From contig NZ_SSSQ01000003.1 of NCBI RefSeq assembly GCF_009469765.1, positions 1 to 64,000 on the forward strand: a DNA stretch of 64,000 nucleotides, given 5' to 3'. Shown piece after piece: positions 1-9,077 of the stretch. Under the pieces are notes generated by a model. It saw only the letters and a program-made list of their open reading frames with translations, made no database searches and was not told the origin of the DNA. Numbering within the stretch: the stretch's first letter is position 1; every line of letters begins with the position of its first letter. The position numbers and the translations under genes were made by a program. Source of the stretch: Dechloromonas hortensis (GTDB lineage Bacteria; Pseudomonadota; Gammaproteobacteria; Burkholderiales; Rhodocyclaceae).

Positions 1-76
<76 letters not shown>

Positions 77-140
77 GCCGCGAAAGAAGGCCGCATTATA
101 GGGAGCGACCCTCTCCCTGTAAAGGGCCTGTCAGGAATTT

Positions 141-1535
141 TTAGATATTTTGTTGCAGCGCAGCCAGGACCTTGTCGCGCCCAATTAACGTAATCACTGC
201 ATCGACTGACGGTGTCTGCGCCTGTCCGGTCAGGATGACACGCAAGGGCATCGCCAGCTTGGGCATTTTAAGGCCGTGCTTGGTCACGCTTTCCTTGATC
301 AGCGCATTGATGGCGGGCGCTTCCCAGGCGACGCCGGCGATCCCGGCCGCAAAATCGGCCAGCGCCGGGCGGGCATCGTCGCTCAGGTGCTGGGCGAGGA
401 GTTCCGGGTTGGGTGTGACGTGGGCGTAGAACACTTCGACGGCATCGGCCAGTACATTCAGCGTATTGCTGCGGTCGACATACAGGGTGACGGCTTTTTC
501 AAGATCGGGGCCGGCATCGGTGTCGATGCCGCGGGCGGCGAGGCGGGTCTTGATCTTGGCCGCCAGTTCGGCCGGCGGCAGTTGCTTCATGTAATGCTGG
601 TTCAGCCACAGCAGCTTTTCGGTGTTGAACTGGGCGGCCGATGCCGTGATGTGATCAAGGTCGAACCATTCGACAAACTGCTCGCGCGAAAAGACTTCGT
701 CATCGCCATGCGACCAGCCGAGGCGGGCCAGATAGTTGATGACGGCTTCGGTCAGGAAGCCATCTTCATCGTATTGCATCACCGAAACGGCACCATGGCG
801 CTTCGAGAGCTTGGCGCCATCGTCGCCGAGAATCATCGACAGGTGGGCGTAGGTCGGAATCTCAGCACCCAGCGCCTGTAGGATGTTGATCTGGCGGGGC
901 GTGTTATTGACGTGGTCGTCGCCGCGAATGACGTGGGTGATGCCCATGTCCCAGTCGTCGACACAAACGCAGAAATTGTAGGTCGGCGTGCCGTCGGCGC
1001 GGGCGATGATCAGGTCGTCCAGTTCCGTATTGGCGAATTCGATGCGGCCCTTGACCTGGTCGTCCCAGGCAACGACGCCATCCTTCGGGTTCTTGAAGCG
1101 GACAACCGGCGGCACGTCAGCCGGCGGGGTCGGTAGCGCCTTGCCCGCTTCCGGACGCCAGCGGCCGTCATAGCGCGGCTTCTCCTTGCGGGCTTCCTGT
1201 TCGGCGCGCAGCGCATCCAGCTCCTCGCGGCTGGTGTAGCAGTAATAGGCTGTGCCATTGGCCAGCATCTGCTGGATCATTTCCTTGTAACGATCCATCC
1301 GCTGCATCTGATAGAAGGGGCCTTCGTCATGCTCCAAGCCCAGCCACTGCATGCCGTCAAGAATGGCCTGCACGGCTTCCGGCGTCGAGCGTGCGACATC
1401 GGTATCCTCAATGCGCAAAATGAAGGTGCCGCCATGGCGGCGGGCAAATGCCCAGGAGAACAGTGCGGTGCGGGCGCCACCAATATGAAGATAACCGGTG
1501 GGGCTCGGGGCGAAGCGGGTGCGAACAGGTTTCAT
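141..1535 (-). CDS. gltX: Glutamyl-tRNA synthetase
   Basis: Class I aminoacyl-tRNA synthetase charging tRNA-Glu in the cytoplasm. The 464-residue product has the usual bacterial length. The HIGH-type signature is seen as HIGG at residues 17-20 after PSPTGY, and the KMSKS-type loop is KLSKRHG at about residue 245. The N-terminal Rossmann half carries IEDTD, and the C-terminal half is the helical anticodon-binding domain. The start ATG is followed directly by [13 protein letters not shown], as in homologues. tRNA-Ala follows 65 bp downstream in the same direction. Confidence 0.97.
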   Translation of the reverse strand: MKPVRTRFAPSPTGYLHIGGARTALFSWAFARRHGGTFILRIEDTDVARSTPEAVQAILDGMQWLGLEHDEGPFYQMQRMDRYKEMIQQMLANGTAYYCYTSREELDALRAEQEARKEKPRYDGRWRPEAGKALPTPPADVPPVVRFKNPKDGVVAWDDQVKGRIEFANTELDDLIIARADGTPTYNFCVCVDDWDMGITHVIRGDDHVNNTPRQINILQALGAEIPTYAHLSMILGDDGAKLSKRHGAVSVMQYDEDGFLTEAVINYLARLGWSHGDDEVFSREQFVEWFDLDHITASAAQFNTEKLLWLNQHYMKQLPPAELAAKIKTRLAARGIDTDAGPDLEKAVTLYVDRSNTLNVLADAVEVFYAHVTPNPELLAQHLSDDARPALADFAAGIAGVAWEAPAINALIKESVTKHGLKMPKLAMPLRVILTGQAQTPSVDAVITLIGRDKVLAALQQNI

Positions 1536-1586
1536 GGGCGCGGAGTCGATACGTAAGCAAAGACCGCTATTCTATCCGACCCACGT

Positions 1587-1615
1587 TTGACTCGTCGCCC
1601 GAGTTATGGTCAAAT
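1587..1615 (+). promoter_or_regulatory. Probable sigma-70 promoter of tRNA-Val
   Basis: TTGACT (1587-1592), a 17-bp spacer and TCAAAT (1610-1615) place a start site about 10 bp before the tRNA. The -35 matches 5 of 6 consensus positions and the -10 matches 4 of 6. This is an inference from spacing and position. Confidence 0.45.
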
Positions 1616-1632
1616 GCGCCCCTCTTGAATTT

Positions 1633-1707
1633 GGGCGGTTAGCTCAGTGGTAGAGCACTGCCTTCACACGGCAGGGGTCACTGGTTCGAACCCAGTACCG
1701 CCCACCA
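1633..1707 (+). tRNA. tRNA-Val (CAC anticodon)
   Basis: The acceptor arm GGGCGGT pairs with ACCGCCC. The D-arm is AGCTCAGTGGTAGAGC. The anticodon stem CTGCC/GGCAG holds loop TTCACAC (anticodon CAC), and the T-arm is CTGGTTCGAACCCAG. CCA is encoded at 1705-1707. No integrase or att-like repeat is seen beside it. Confidence 0.97.
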
Positions 1708-1718
1708 AATTCTGCATA

Positions 1719-1744
1719 GGCTCAGCATTTTGCTGGGCCTTTTT
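1719..1744 (+). terminator. Rho-independent terminator after tRNA-Val
   Basis: GGCTCAGC and GCTGGGCC pair across loop ATTTT, followed by a T run to 1744. It lies 12 bp after the tRNA. Confidence 0.8.
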
Positions 1745-1849
1745 GCATTTTGGGCGAAAAAACATGTGGCTCGTGGCAAATTCCACTGGCAGATTTGGTG
1801 TGATGGTGTAGAGTCAAATCACAAGTTCTTTCTTGGGGGAGCGGGGATT

Positions 1850-2044
1850 ATGGACGTTAATTCAGTAACTTCCAGCACAAGTACCTCCGGCAGTGTGCAG
1901 GCGGCTCCGGCGCGACAGGCGCAGCAAATTGAGAAACGCGAGCCGGCGGCGGAAGAGCGCACCGAAAGCAAGGAGGTTGCGCCGCGTCCGGTGGTGAATA
2001 GCGACGGGCAAAAAACGGGAACCGTGATCAACGTAACGGCCTGA
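1850..2044 (+). CDS. Small unknown protein with DGQ-TGT-VTA tail
   Basis: A 64-residue product starts at ATG 1850, behind a GGGGGAGCGGGG ribosome site. An upstream in-frame start near 1730 would lie inside the tRNA terminator and is unlikely. The N-terminal part is rich in Ser/Thr/Ala/Gln and looks disordered, and the middle is charged (EKREPAAEERTESKE). The C-terminus VVNSDGQKTGTVINVTA closely matches the end of the next gene's product (VLNADGQTTGTLLSVTA), so the two genes are related at least in this tail. No signal peptide or membrane segment is seen. I do not recognise the family, and the function is unknown. Confidence 0.7.
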   Translation: MDVNSVTSSTSTSGSVQAAPARQAQQIEKREPAAEERTESKEVAPRPVVNSDGQKTGTVINVTA

Positions 2045-2072
2045 GCAATCCAATTGGCCATCGGGTGGTGAA

Positions 2073-2489
2073 ATGGCAACAGGTTCAATTTCCGGTTCGC
2101 AAGGCCTGAGTAGCGGAGTCTGGGCGCAGTTGCAGCAGCAACAGGCGCAGCGGACTGCCGATCAGGCCGAACAAAAAGCACGGGCCTTGCGCGCGCAGGC
2201 CAGTGATGCGCAATCCACAGCCGATCGTGCCCAGGAAAATGCCCGTACGCTGCGGGTGCAATCGGAACAGGCGCAAGGCGAGGCGAGTGGTGCCAGGATG
2301 GATTTGGCGGCAATGCGCTCAATGGATACGGTACAGAGCCAGTTCAATCAATGGCGTGCGGAGTTGGCGTCGGCGCTGGGTACTGCGGAAACGTCTTCAC
2401 CAAGTGTGTCTACCGCAGCGACCGGCAGCCAACCGGTGCTTAACGCCGATGGGCAAACGACAGGAACGCTGCTTAGCGTGACCGCCTGA
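2073..2489 (+). CDS. Unknown coiled-coil protein with DGQ-TGT-VTA tail
   Basis: The product has 138 residues. After a Ser/Gly-rich start (MATGSISGSQGLSSG), residues 18-100 are rich in Gln, Ala, Arg and Glu with a heptad-like pattern, suggesting a long helix or coiled coil. The last 17 residues repeat the C-terminal motif of the protein encoded just upstream (N-x-DGQ-x-TGT, ending VTA). It follows that gene by 28 bp in the same direction and is closed by a strong terminator, so the two probably form a small operon. No secretion signal is seen. The function is unknown. Confidence 0.75.
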   Translation: MATGSISGSQGLSSGVWAQLQQQQAQRTADQAEQKARALRAQASDAQSTADRAQENARTLRVQSEQAQGEASGARMDLAAMRSMDTVQSQFNQWRAELASALGTAETSSPSVSTAATGSQPVLNADGQTTGTLLSVTA

Positions 2490-2517
2490 GTTCTCTGGCC
2501 TGAACCGGCTTGTGCGG

Positions 2518-2548
2518 ATCGCGGGAGATGTTGCCCCGCGATTTTTTT
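2518..2548 (+). terminator. Rho-independent terminator
   Basis: A perfect 8-bp stem ATCGCGGG/CCCGCGAT with a 9-nt loop is followed by seven T. It ends the two-gene operon of the DGQ-tail proteins. Confidence 0.88.
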
Positions 2549-2621
2549 CGCCGGTTTGCCGTGGTGGCTCTGGTATCGTTGCGCCCTGTCATTTCACGAG
2601 AGGCGGGAAGGGAGAGTGTTT

Positions 2622-3005
2622 GTGTTAGCCAATCATTGGTGCGCGTCGGTCGATGCGACCATCCAGTTGCGAACAGGTTGTAATCCGCTGGAAAAACACG
2701 GTCCGCAGGCGGTGATAGTGCATGCCGATGCCTGGGCGCCGATGGATGCAGTGGCTGATCCGCATGACATTCGCCAGGTGGTCGATTACGAGGTGATCTT
2801 TCTGGCGATTCGCAAGCTGGAAGGCAATGCGCATTGTGAATGTCTGGAATCGAGCATTCTGGAAGTCATGGACGCGATTTTCGGCATGTCGGTGGTAACG
2901 TCTGCCTTCATTTCGATGCACAAGCCGCATGTTTATAACGGTCAGGGCACGCCGGTGATTTCCTTGTCGATGACGCGTGAGCAATGGCAAAAAACGAAGC
3001 GGTGA
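2622..3005 (+). CDS. Dihydroneopterin aldolase-like (FolB family) protein
   Basis: Probable pterin-binding T-fold enzyme, perhaps dihydroneopterin aldolase or epimerase of folate synthesis. The reading frame is open from ATG 2556, but GTG 2622 has the better ribosome site (GGGAAGGGAG about 7 bp upstream) and fits FolB length (127 residues). FolB-like marks are VDYEVIFLAIRKL in the middle (the Tyr of FolB DY), GxxxxEKHGP near the N-terminus, the C-E-x-LE segment, and HKPHVYNG near the C-terminus (the conserved Lys-Pro). Its last 22 bp overlap a dihydrofolate-reductase-like gene, which supports a pterin role. Overall similarity by eye is moderate, so exact activity is uncertain. Confidence 0.6.
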   Translation: MLANHWCASVDATIQLRTGCNPLEKHGPQAVIVHADAWAPMDAVADPHDIRQVVDYEVIFLAIRKLEGNAHCECLESSILEVMDAIFGMSVVTSAFISMHKPHVYNGQGTPVISLSMTREQWQKTKR

Positions 3006-3514
3006 TTTCGGCGATTGGTGCCGTGGCCAGTAACAATATGCTTGGTCTGGCCGGTTGGCTGCCGTGGGATATTCCCGAGGAACTGGCTTATTTCGAGGCG
3101 ACGGTAGCCGGTGCGGCGTTGGTGATCGGGCGCCTGACCTACGAGTCGATGGAGGTGGTGCCGGAGGACTCGTTCATCGTCAGTCGCGATCCCGACTTGC
3201 TGCTCAAGCCGGGCTGCCATCGTGTCAGTTCGGTCGAGGCGGGGCTTGCGGCGGCGATTGCAACCGGCAAACCGGTTTTCGTGATTGGTGGCGCATCGAT
3301 TTATGAAGCGGCCTGGCCGTATTGCAAATACTTTTACTTGACGCGTATCGACAGGGCATTCGAGGGCGATACCCTGTTCCCCGAAAGTATTCCGCTGGCA
3401 GACTGGAAAGTCGTCAGCGAGGAGCGCAAAATCTATCGGGAACGCAAGACGGATAGCGATGTGTTGTGTCGTTTCTTGCGCTATGAGCAATCCGTGCCGC
3501 AGGTAATCGGGTAA
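2984..3514 (+). CDS. folA: Dihydrofolate reductase family protein
   Basis: Likely reduces dihydrofolate to tetrahydrofolate with NADPH. The 176-residue product shows the DHFR order of motifs: ISAIGAVASNNMLG at the start, GWLPWDIPEELAYFE (the LPW and acidic active-site region, residues about 24-38), VIGRLTYESM (cofactor-binding GR-T-ES), VFVIGGASIYE (conserved GG) and the terminal beta strands DTLFPE/W/VSEER. The ATG lies inside the upstream FolB-like gene in another frame, so translation is probably coupled. A related reductase such as RibD-C type is less likely given the LPW-D motif. Confidence 0.85.
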   Translation: MAKNEAVISAIGAVASNNMLGLAGWLPWDIPEELAYFEATVAGAALVIGRLTYESMEVVPEDSFIVSRDPDLLLKPGCHRVSSVEAGLAAAIATGKPVFVIGGASIYEAAWPYCKYFYLTRIDRAFEGDTLFPESIPLADWKVVSEERKIYRERKTDSDVLCRFLRYEQSVPQVIG

Positions 3515-3570
3515 CGCGATTGTAATTGCCGACGAATAGTCAAAATCGTCGGGGCTGCGTCAAAACGAAA

Positions 3571-5922
3571 ATGGCAGAGCCGATGGCACAGGCGTCAGAA
3601 AATTACGCCCGACGTGGGCAACGGTTGTGGGGCGGACTTATCGCCTTGACGCTAGGCGGCTTCTTGCTGCTTGCCTACGTGCTCTGGTCGGTTTTCGAGG
3701 GGGCGTGGTCCGAGGCGGAGAGTGCAACTGCCAACTACGCCGAGTTGCTGGCGACCTGGCAACAGCGCGTGACCAGTATTGCCGTCGTCAGTCTGCTGTT
3801 GTTCGCCGGGCTGGCGCTCGTGCTGTTCCGCCTTTTCCGTGCCCAGCGGCGGGAGCGGCAGGCGGCCGAGCGCTTGCGTCAGCAGCAGGAGCAGCTGGAA
3901 ACAGCGCAGCGTATTGCCCAGCTGGGTAGTTGGGAAATGGATGTCAGGACGAGGAAGGTCGTTTGCTCTGAAGAGCAACGCCGCATTTTCGAAATCGATC
4001 CGGCCAAGGCCGATCTGGTTTATGAAGATTTCCTTGCCATGGTTCATCCGGACGAGCGTGAGCGGGCCGACAGCACCTTCCAGAGTGCTATTGCCGGGGA
4101 TCACCTGTTGCAGTTGAAACATCGCCTGCTGATGCCCGATGGCCGGATCAAATATGTGATGGAAACCGGCGAGACCCGTTTTGCCGAGGACGGTAAGCCG
4201 CTGACGGTATTTGGCACCTCGCAGGATGTGACCGGACAGTACCAGATGGAATCGCAAATGCAGTTGCTGGCCAGCGCTTTTCAGTACAGCGGCGAAGCGA
4301 TCCTGATTACCGACCACGAGAACAGGATTGTCACGGTCAACCCGGCTTTTTCACGCCTGACCGGGTATCTGCCGGCTGAGGCGATCGGCCGGAATCCTCG
4401 CTTTCTGTCGGCAGGACGGACAACGCGCGAGGAGTACCAGGAGATGTGGCAGACAATCCAGGCGCGCGGTTTCTGGCAGGGGGAAATCTGGGATCGGCGC
4501 AAGGATGGCGGGATCTATCCAAAATGGATGTCCGTCTCGGTGATTCGCGATGACGACGACGGGATTCGCTACTACGTTGCCCATTTCACCGATGTGTCGG
4601 CGGAGCGGGAAGCCGAAGCCCAGTTGCAGCATATTGCTCACCACGACATGCTGACCGGTCTGCTCAATCGCTTGAGCCTAGCCGGTCGGCTGGAGCAGGC
4701 GCTCGCCGCAGCGCGTCGGGAGGGGGGCCGGGTTGCCTTGCTGTTCATCGATCTCGACCGCTTCAAGGTGATCAACGATACGCTGGGCCATCATGTGGGC
4801 GATGAATTGCTGATCGCGGTTGCCGGGCGCCTGCGCGAAGCCGTTCGCGACAGCGACGTCGTGGCACGCTTGGGCGGCGACGAATTTGTCGTCATGCTGA
4901 CCGGGATGGAGCACTCTGGCTCGGCCGCGATGATTGCCGAGAAGCTGATCCTCAGCGTCGGCGACCCCTATGTGATTGAAGGCCACGATCTGTATACGAC
5001 GCCGAGTATCGGCATCGCCATTTTTCCGATCGATGGTGACGATGGCCAGACCCTGATGAAAAACGCCGATGCCGCCATGTACCACGCCAAGGCGGCCGGG
5101 CGAAACAATTTCCAGTTCTTCGATTCGCGGATGAACGATGCGGCACTGGAGCGTTTGAAGATCGAACACAGCCTGCGCCATGCGCTGTCCCGCAACGAGT
5201 TCCTGCTCCATTTCCAGCCGGTGATCGATGTGGCGAGTGGTCGGGTGGATGGTGTCGAAGCGCTGATCCGCTGGTTGCATCCGGAGCAGGGCATCATTCC
5301 GCCTGGGCGTTTCATTGGCATTGCCGAAGAAACCGGCCTGATTCAGCCGTTGGGGGATTGGGTGTTCTGGACGGCCTGCCGGCAACTGGCCGAGTTCAAG
5401 GCTGTCGGTTTGTCCGGCTTGAAGATGAGCATCAACATCTCGGCGATGCAGTTGCGAAACGGCAATTTACCGGTTCTGGCCAAGGGGGCGATCGAGGCAT
5501 TCGGGCTCGACCCGGCGACGCTGATCTTCGAGGTCACCGAATCGGTGGCCATGCACCAGCCCGAGGAAACGGTGCGCATTCTTGATCAGTTGCACGCCAT
5601 GGGCGTCGGCCTGGCGATCGATGATTTCGGGACCGGCTATTCCTCGCTCAGCTATCTGCGCATGTTCCCGATTCATCATCTCAAGCTGGATCGTTCGTTT
5701 GTCCAGGAAATCGGCCAGGGGCCGGACAGCTGGGTGATCTGCGATGCGACCATCGGCCTGGCGCATAACCTTGGTCTGAAACTGGTGGCGGAGGGGGTGG
5801 AAACGCAGGAGCAGTTCGATTACTTGCGTCTTCAGGGCTGCGATCTGGTGCAGGGTTTTCTGCATAGTCGGCCATTGCCGGCCGACGAAGTCATCGCTTT
5901 CATCCGCCAGCGTAACGGCTGA
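3571..5922 (+). CDS. PAS-GGDEF-EAL cyclic-di-GMP protein
   Basis: Membrane sensor that probably makes and/or degrades cyclic-di-GMP. With start ATG 3571 it has 783 residues; a TTG at 3526 would add 15. Two membrane segments (about 20-43 and 68-91) enclose only a short periplasmic loop. Then come two PAS domains (about 110-235 and 236-365, the second with GRNPRFL and EIWDRRKDGG), and a GGDEF domain with RLGGDEF at about 432-438. An inhibitory RxxD (RDSD) lies five residues before it. The EAL domain has EALIRW, EVTES, DDFGTGYSSL, KLDRSF and AEGVE. Both catalytic motif sets look intact, so it could act in either direction. It stands alone between folA and the psrA-like gene. Confidence 0.93.
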   Translation: MAEPMAQASENYARRGQRLWGGLIALTLGGFLLLAYVLWSVFEGAWSEAESATANYAELLATWQQRVTSIAVVSLLLFAGLALVLFRLFRAQRRERQAAERLRQQQEQLETAQRIAQLGSWEMDVRTRKVVCSEEQRRIFEIDPAKADLVYEDFLAMVHPDERERADSTFQSAIAGDHLLQLKHRLLMPDGRIKYVMETGETRFAEDGKPLTVFGTSQDVTGQYQMESQMQLLASAFQYSGEAILITDHENRIVTVNPAFSRLTGYLPAEAIGRNPRFLSAGRTTREEYQEMWQTIQARGFWQGEIWDRRKDGGIYPKWMSVSVIRDDDDGIRYYVAHFTDVSAEREAEAQLQHIAHHDMLTGLLNRLSLAGRLEQALAAARREGGRVALLFIDLDRFKVINDTLGHHVGDELLIAVAGRLREAVRDSDVVARLGGDEFVVMLTGMEHSGSAAMIAEKLILSVGDPYVIEGHDLYTTPSIGIAIFPIDGDDGQTLMKNADAAMYHAKAAGRNNFQFFDSRMNDAALERLKIEHSLRHALSRNEFLLHFQPVIDVASGRVDGVEALIRWLHPEQGIIPPGRFIGIAEETGLIQPLGDWVFWTACRQLAEFKAVGLSGLKMSINISAMQLRNGNLPVLAKGAIEAFGLDPATLIFEVTESVAMHQPEETVRILDQLHAMGVGLAIDDFGTGYSSLSYLRMFPIHHLKLDRSFVQEIGQGPDSWVICDATIGLAHNLGLKLVAEGVETQEQFDYLRLQGCDLVQGFLHSRPLPADEVIAFIRQRNG

Positions 5923-5933
5923 GAAAAAATCGC

Positions 5934-5980
5934 TTGCATCGGCTCGGCGTTTTTCCTATGATTCAAACGAACGTATGAAT
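5934..5980 (+). promoter_or_regulatory. Promoter with PsrA-type operator before the psrA-like gene
   Basis: TTGCAT (5934-5939), a 17-bp spacer and TATGAT (5957-5962) form a good sigma-70 promoter. The palindrome ATTCAAACG-AA-CGTATGAAT (5961-5980) overlaps the end of the -10 and fits the published Pseudomonas PsrA pattern CAAAC-N4-GTTTG at 9 of 10 positions. This suggests autorepression. Confidence 0.75.
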
Positions 5981-5994
5981 TATAAGGTGATGCC

Positions 5995-6678
5995 ATGGCT
6001 GAAGCACGATCCGTCGATACCCGCGAACGCATTCTCGATGCGGCTGAACATCTTTTCATGGCGCATGGCTACGAAGGCACGTCGATGCGCCAGATTACCA
6101 GCGGCGCCGGCGTCAATCTGGCGGCGGTGAATTATCACTTCGGCTCCAAGGAGTCGTTGATGCAGGAAGTCTTCCGCCGTCGTCTGGATTGGCTGAACGA
6201 CGAACGGATGCGCGTCCTCAATGCGCTGGAAAGCGAAGCGGCGGGCAAGCCGTTGAAGCCGTCGCAGATTGTCGACGGCTTCTTCGGCACCTTGTTGCGC
6301 ATGGCCGATGATGAGGAGCGCGGTGGCGTCACTTTCCTGCGTCTGCTCGGCCGCACGCTGACCGACCCCTCCGAATTCATCCGCACCTTCCTGGCCCACG
6401 AGTACGCCGAAGTGGTCGATCGCTACAAGGAAGCCCTGTTCAAGGCGCTGCCCGATGTGCCGAAGGCGGAAATCGTCTGGCGCTTCCACTTCATGCTCGG
6501 CGCCACCTCCTACGCCATTGCCGGGACCGATGCCTTGCGCCTGGTCACCGACTGGCAGATCGAGGAGGAGGATGCCACCGACCGCCTGGATCGCCTGGTG
6601 CCGCGCCTGATGTCCTTCCTGCTCGGCGGCCTGCGCGCGCCGCTGCCGCAATTTTCGAGTCCTACGGTCGACCTCTGA
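5995..6678 (+). CDS. psrA: TetR-family fatty-acid regulator, PsrA-like
   Basis: DNA-binding repressor, probably released by long-chain acyl ligands. The 227-residue product begins with a TetR helix-turn-helix (residues about 10-56: RILDAAEHLF, GTSMRQIT, GVNLAAVNYHFGSKESL). The segments AGVNLAAVNYHFGSK and WRFHFMLGA closely resemble Pseudomonas PsrA. It opens the first fad cluster: fadE follows 42 bp later. A matching palindrome covers its own promoter, and near copies precede fadL and the second fad operon, which supports a role as the beta-oxidation repressor. The name rests on these similarities and the motif, not on a search. Confidence 0.8.
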   Translation: MAEARSVDTRERILDAAEHLFMAHGYEGTSMRQITSGAGVNLAAVNYHFGSKESLMQEVFRRRLDWLNDERMRVLNALESEAAGKPLKPSQIVDGFFGTLLRMADDEERGGVTFLRLLGRTLTDPSEFIRTFLAHEYAEVVDRYKEALFKALPDVPKAEIVWRFHFMLGATSYAIAGTDALRLVTDWQIEEEDATDRLDRLVPRLMSFLLGGLRAPLPQFSSPTVDL

Positions 6679-6720
6679 AAAACCGCAAAAACCAAAAAAC
6701 CATAATTGGAGACAAACAGC

Positions 6721-9075
6721 ATGTTCAACAGCACCATCCCTCTGCTCGGGTTAGTCACCCTGGTGGCTTTGGCCGGGTTGCTCATCGTCCGGCCGCTACG
6801 CCGGGCGCTGATCACCCGGCCCATTTTTTCCACCTACCGAAAGGTATTGCCGCAGATGTCGGACACCGAGCGCGATGCGCTGGAAGCCGGCACCGTCTGG
6901 TGGGAAGGCGAACTGTTCCGCGGCAAGCCGGACTGGCAGAAGCTGCATGCCTACCCGCAGCCAAAGCTGACGCCGGCCGAGCAGTCCTTCCTCGACAACG
7001 AATGCGAGGAGGCCTGCCGCCTGGTCGATGACTGGAAAGTCACGCACGAACTGTACGACCTGCCGAGCGAGGCCTGGCGCTACATCAAGGACAAAGGCTT
7101 CCTCGGCATGATCATCCCGAAGAAGTACGGCGGCCTCGAATTCTCGGCCTACGCCCATTCGCAAGTGGTGACCAAGCTGTCGACCCGCTCTTCGGCGCTG
7201 TCGGTCTCGGTGATGGTGCCGAACTCGTTGGGCCCAGCCGAACTGCTGCTGCACTACGGTACCGAGGCGCAGAAGAACCATTACCTGCCGCGCCTGGCCA
7301 AGGGCATCGAGGTGCCGGCCTTCGCGCTGACCAGCCCGTGGGCCGGTTCCGATGCGGCGTCGATTCCCGATAGCGGCGTGATCTGCAAGGGCTTGTGGCA
7401 AGGCAAGGAAGTGATCGGCATGCGCGTCTCGTGGGACAAGCGCTACATCACGCTGGCCCCGGTGTGCACGGTGTTCGGCCTTGCCTTCCACCTCTATGAT
7501 CCGGAAGGCCTGCTCGGCGACAAGAAGCACATCGGCATCACCTGCGCCCTGGTTCCTTACGACCACCCGGGCGTCGATACCGGCCGCCGCCACTTCCCGC
7601 TCAACGCCATGTTCATGAATGGCCCGACGCGCGGCAAGGAAGTCTTCATGCCGCTCGATTTCATCATCGGCGGGCCGAAGATGGCCGGCCAGGGCTGGCG
7701 CATGCTGATGGAGTGCCTCGCCGCCGGCCGCTCGATCTCGCTGCCGTCTTCCAATACCGGCATGGCGCAGATGACGGCGCGTGCCGTCGGCGGTTATGCC
7801 CGCGTCCGCAGCCAGTTCAAGATGGCAGTTGGCAAGTTCGAAGGCGTCGAGGAAGCGCTGACCCGGATCGGCGCCTACACCTACATGATGGACGCCGTGC
7901 GCAAGATGACGGCCGGCGCTGTCGATCTCGGCGAGAAGCCGTCGGTGGTCTCGGCCATCGCCAAATACCACGTCACCGAACGGGCCCGCCAAGTTGTTAA
8001 CGATGGCATGGACGTCATCGGCGGCAAGGGCATCTGCCTTGGCCCATCGAATTTCCTCGGCCGTGCCTACCAGCAGGTGCCGATCGGCATCACTGTCGAA
8101 GGTGCCAACATCCTGACCCGTTCGCTGATCATCTTCGGCCAGGGCGCCATCCGCTGCCATCCGTATCTGCTGCCGGAAATGCAGGCGGCGCAGAATCCGG
8201 ATCAGAAGAAAGGCCTGGCCGATTTCGACAAGGCGCTGTTCGGCCATATCGGCTTCACCATCAAGAACGGTTTGCGTGCGCTGTGGCTGGGGATGACCGG
8301 TTCGCACTTTGCTGCGGTCAACGTCGATACGGCACCGGAAATGAAGCGCTACTACCAGCAATTGACGCGCTTCTCGGCGGCCTTCGCCTTCATGGCCGAC
8401 ATCTCCCTGCTGGTGCTCGGCGGCAGCGTCAAGCGCCGGGAAAAACTGTCGGCCCGTCTCGGCGACATCCTGGCCCAGATGTACCTGATTTCCTGCACCT
8501 TGAAGCGTTACGAGGAAGAGGGGCGCCAGGCTGCCGATGCGCCGCTCGCCCACTGGGCGATCTGGGATGCGATGTACAAGGCGCAACAGGCGTTCGACGG
8601 TGTCATCGCCAACTTCCCGGTGCGTTTCATCGCCGCCTTCCTGCACCGCTCGATCTTCCCGTGGGGTCACCCGTATGTCGTGCCATCCGACGATGTCGGC
8701 CATCAGGTCGCCAAGTCGCTGATTTCGCCGTCGGCCACCCGCGATCGCCTGACCGCCGAATGCTATCTGCCGCTGGTCGAGAGCGAGCCGGTCGGGGCCA
8801 TCGAGTTGGCGCTGAAGGCGACGCTGGAAGCCGAAGCCATCGAGGCGAAGATTCGTGCCGCCGAAAAGGATGGTCGTTTCGACAACAACCCGCTGGCCAA
8901 TGTCCGCGATATTGCCTTCGTCGCTTTCGAGGCGGGCGTCATTTCGCCGGCCGAATTCGAGGTCATGAAGCGGCGCAATCATCTGCGCGACATCGTGGTC
9001 CATGTCGATGATTTTCCCTTCGACTACAACGTGGCGACCGCCAACAAGCCGGCCGAATGCCGGATGGCGGCCTGA
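6721..9075 (+). CDS. fadE: FadE-type acyl-CoA dehydrogenase
   Basis: Catalyses the first, FAD-dependent oxidation of acyl-CoA in beta-oxidation. The 784-residue product is of the long FadE class (E. coli FadE is about 814), not the 380-residue type. The start ATG 6721 sits 8 bp after GGAGA. A hydrophobic N-terminal segment (about 5-28) is typical of FadE and suggests membrane association. The dehydrogenase core covers about 75-480 (IIPKKYGGLEFSAYAHS, FALTSPWAGSDAAS, GMDVIGGKGIC), and the C-terminal FadE-specific helical region follows. The thiolase starts 2 bp after its stop, so the two are cotranscribed. Confidence 0.93.
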   Translation: MFNSTIPLLGLVTLVALAGLLIVRPLRRALITRPIFSTYRKVLPQMSDTERDALEAGTVWWEGELFRGKPDWQKLHAYPQPKLTPAEQSFLDNECEEACRLVDDWKVTHELYDLPSEAWRYIKDKGFLGMIIPKKYGGLEFSAYAHSQVVTKLSTRSSALSVSVMVPNSLGPAELLLHYGTEAQKNHYLPRLAKGIEVPAFALTSPWAGSDAASIPDSGVICKGLWQGKEVIGMRVSWDKRYITLAPVCTVFGLAFHLYDPEGLLGDKKHIGITCALVPYDHPGVDTGRRHFPLNAMFMNGPTRGKEVFMPLDFIIGGPKMAGQGWRMLMECLAAGRSISLPSSNTGMAQMTARAVGGYARVRSQFKMAVGKFEGVEEALTRIGAYTYMMDAVRKMTAGAVDLGEKPSVVSAIAKYHVTERARQVVNDGMDVIGGKGICLGPSNFLGRAYQQVPIGITVEGANILTRSLIIFGQGAIRCHPYLLPEMQAAQNPDQKKGLADFDKALFGHIGFTIKNGLRALWLGMTGSHFAAVNVDTAPEMKRYYQQLTRFSAAFAFMADISLLVLGGSVKRREKLSARLGDILAQMYLISCTLKRYEEEGRQAADAPLAHWAIWDAMYKAQQAFDGVIANFPVRFIAAFLHRSIFPWGHPYVVPSDDVGHQVAKSLISPSATRDRLTAECYLPLVESEPVGAIELALKATLEAEAIEAKIRAAEKDGRFDNNPLANVRDIAFVAFEAGVISPAEFEVMKRRNHLRDIVVHVDDFPFDYNVATANKPAECRMAA

Positions 9076-9077
9076 AC

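Noticed and set aside
1730..1849. Longer start of the first small DGQ-tail gene
   Set aside because: It would begin inside the tRNA terminator; ATG 1850 has a strong ribosome site.
1633..1860. tRNA-Val as an attachment site of an integrated element
   Set aside because: No integrase, no duplicated tRNA 3' end and no composition change beside it.
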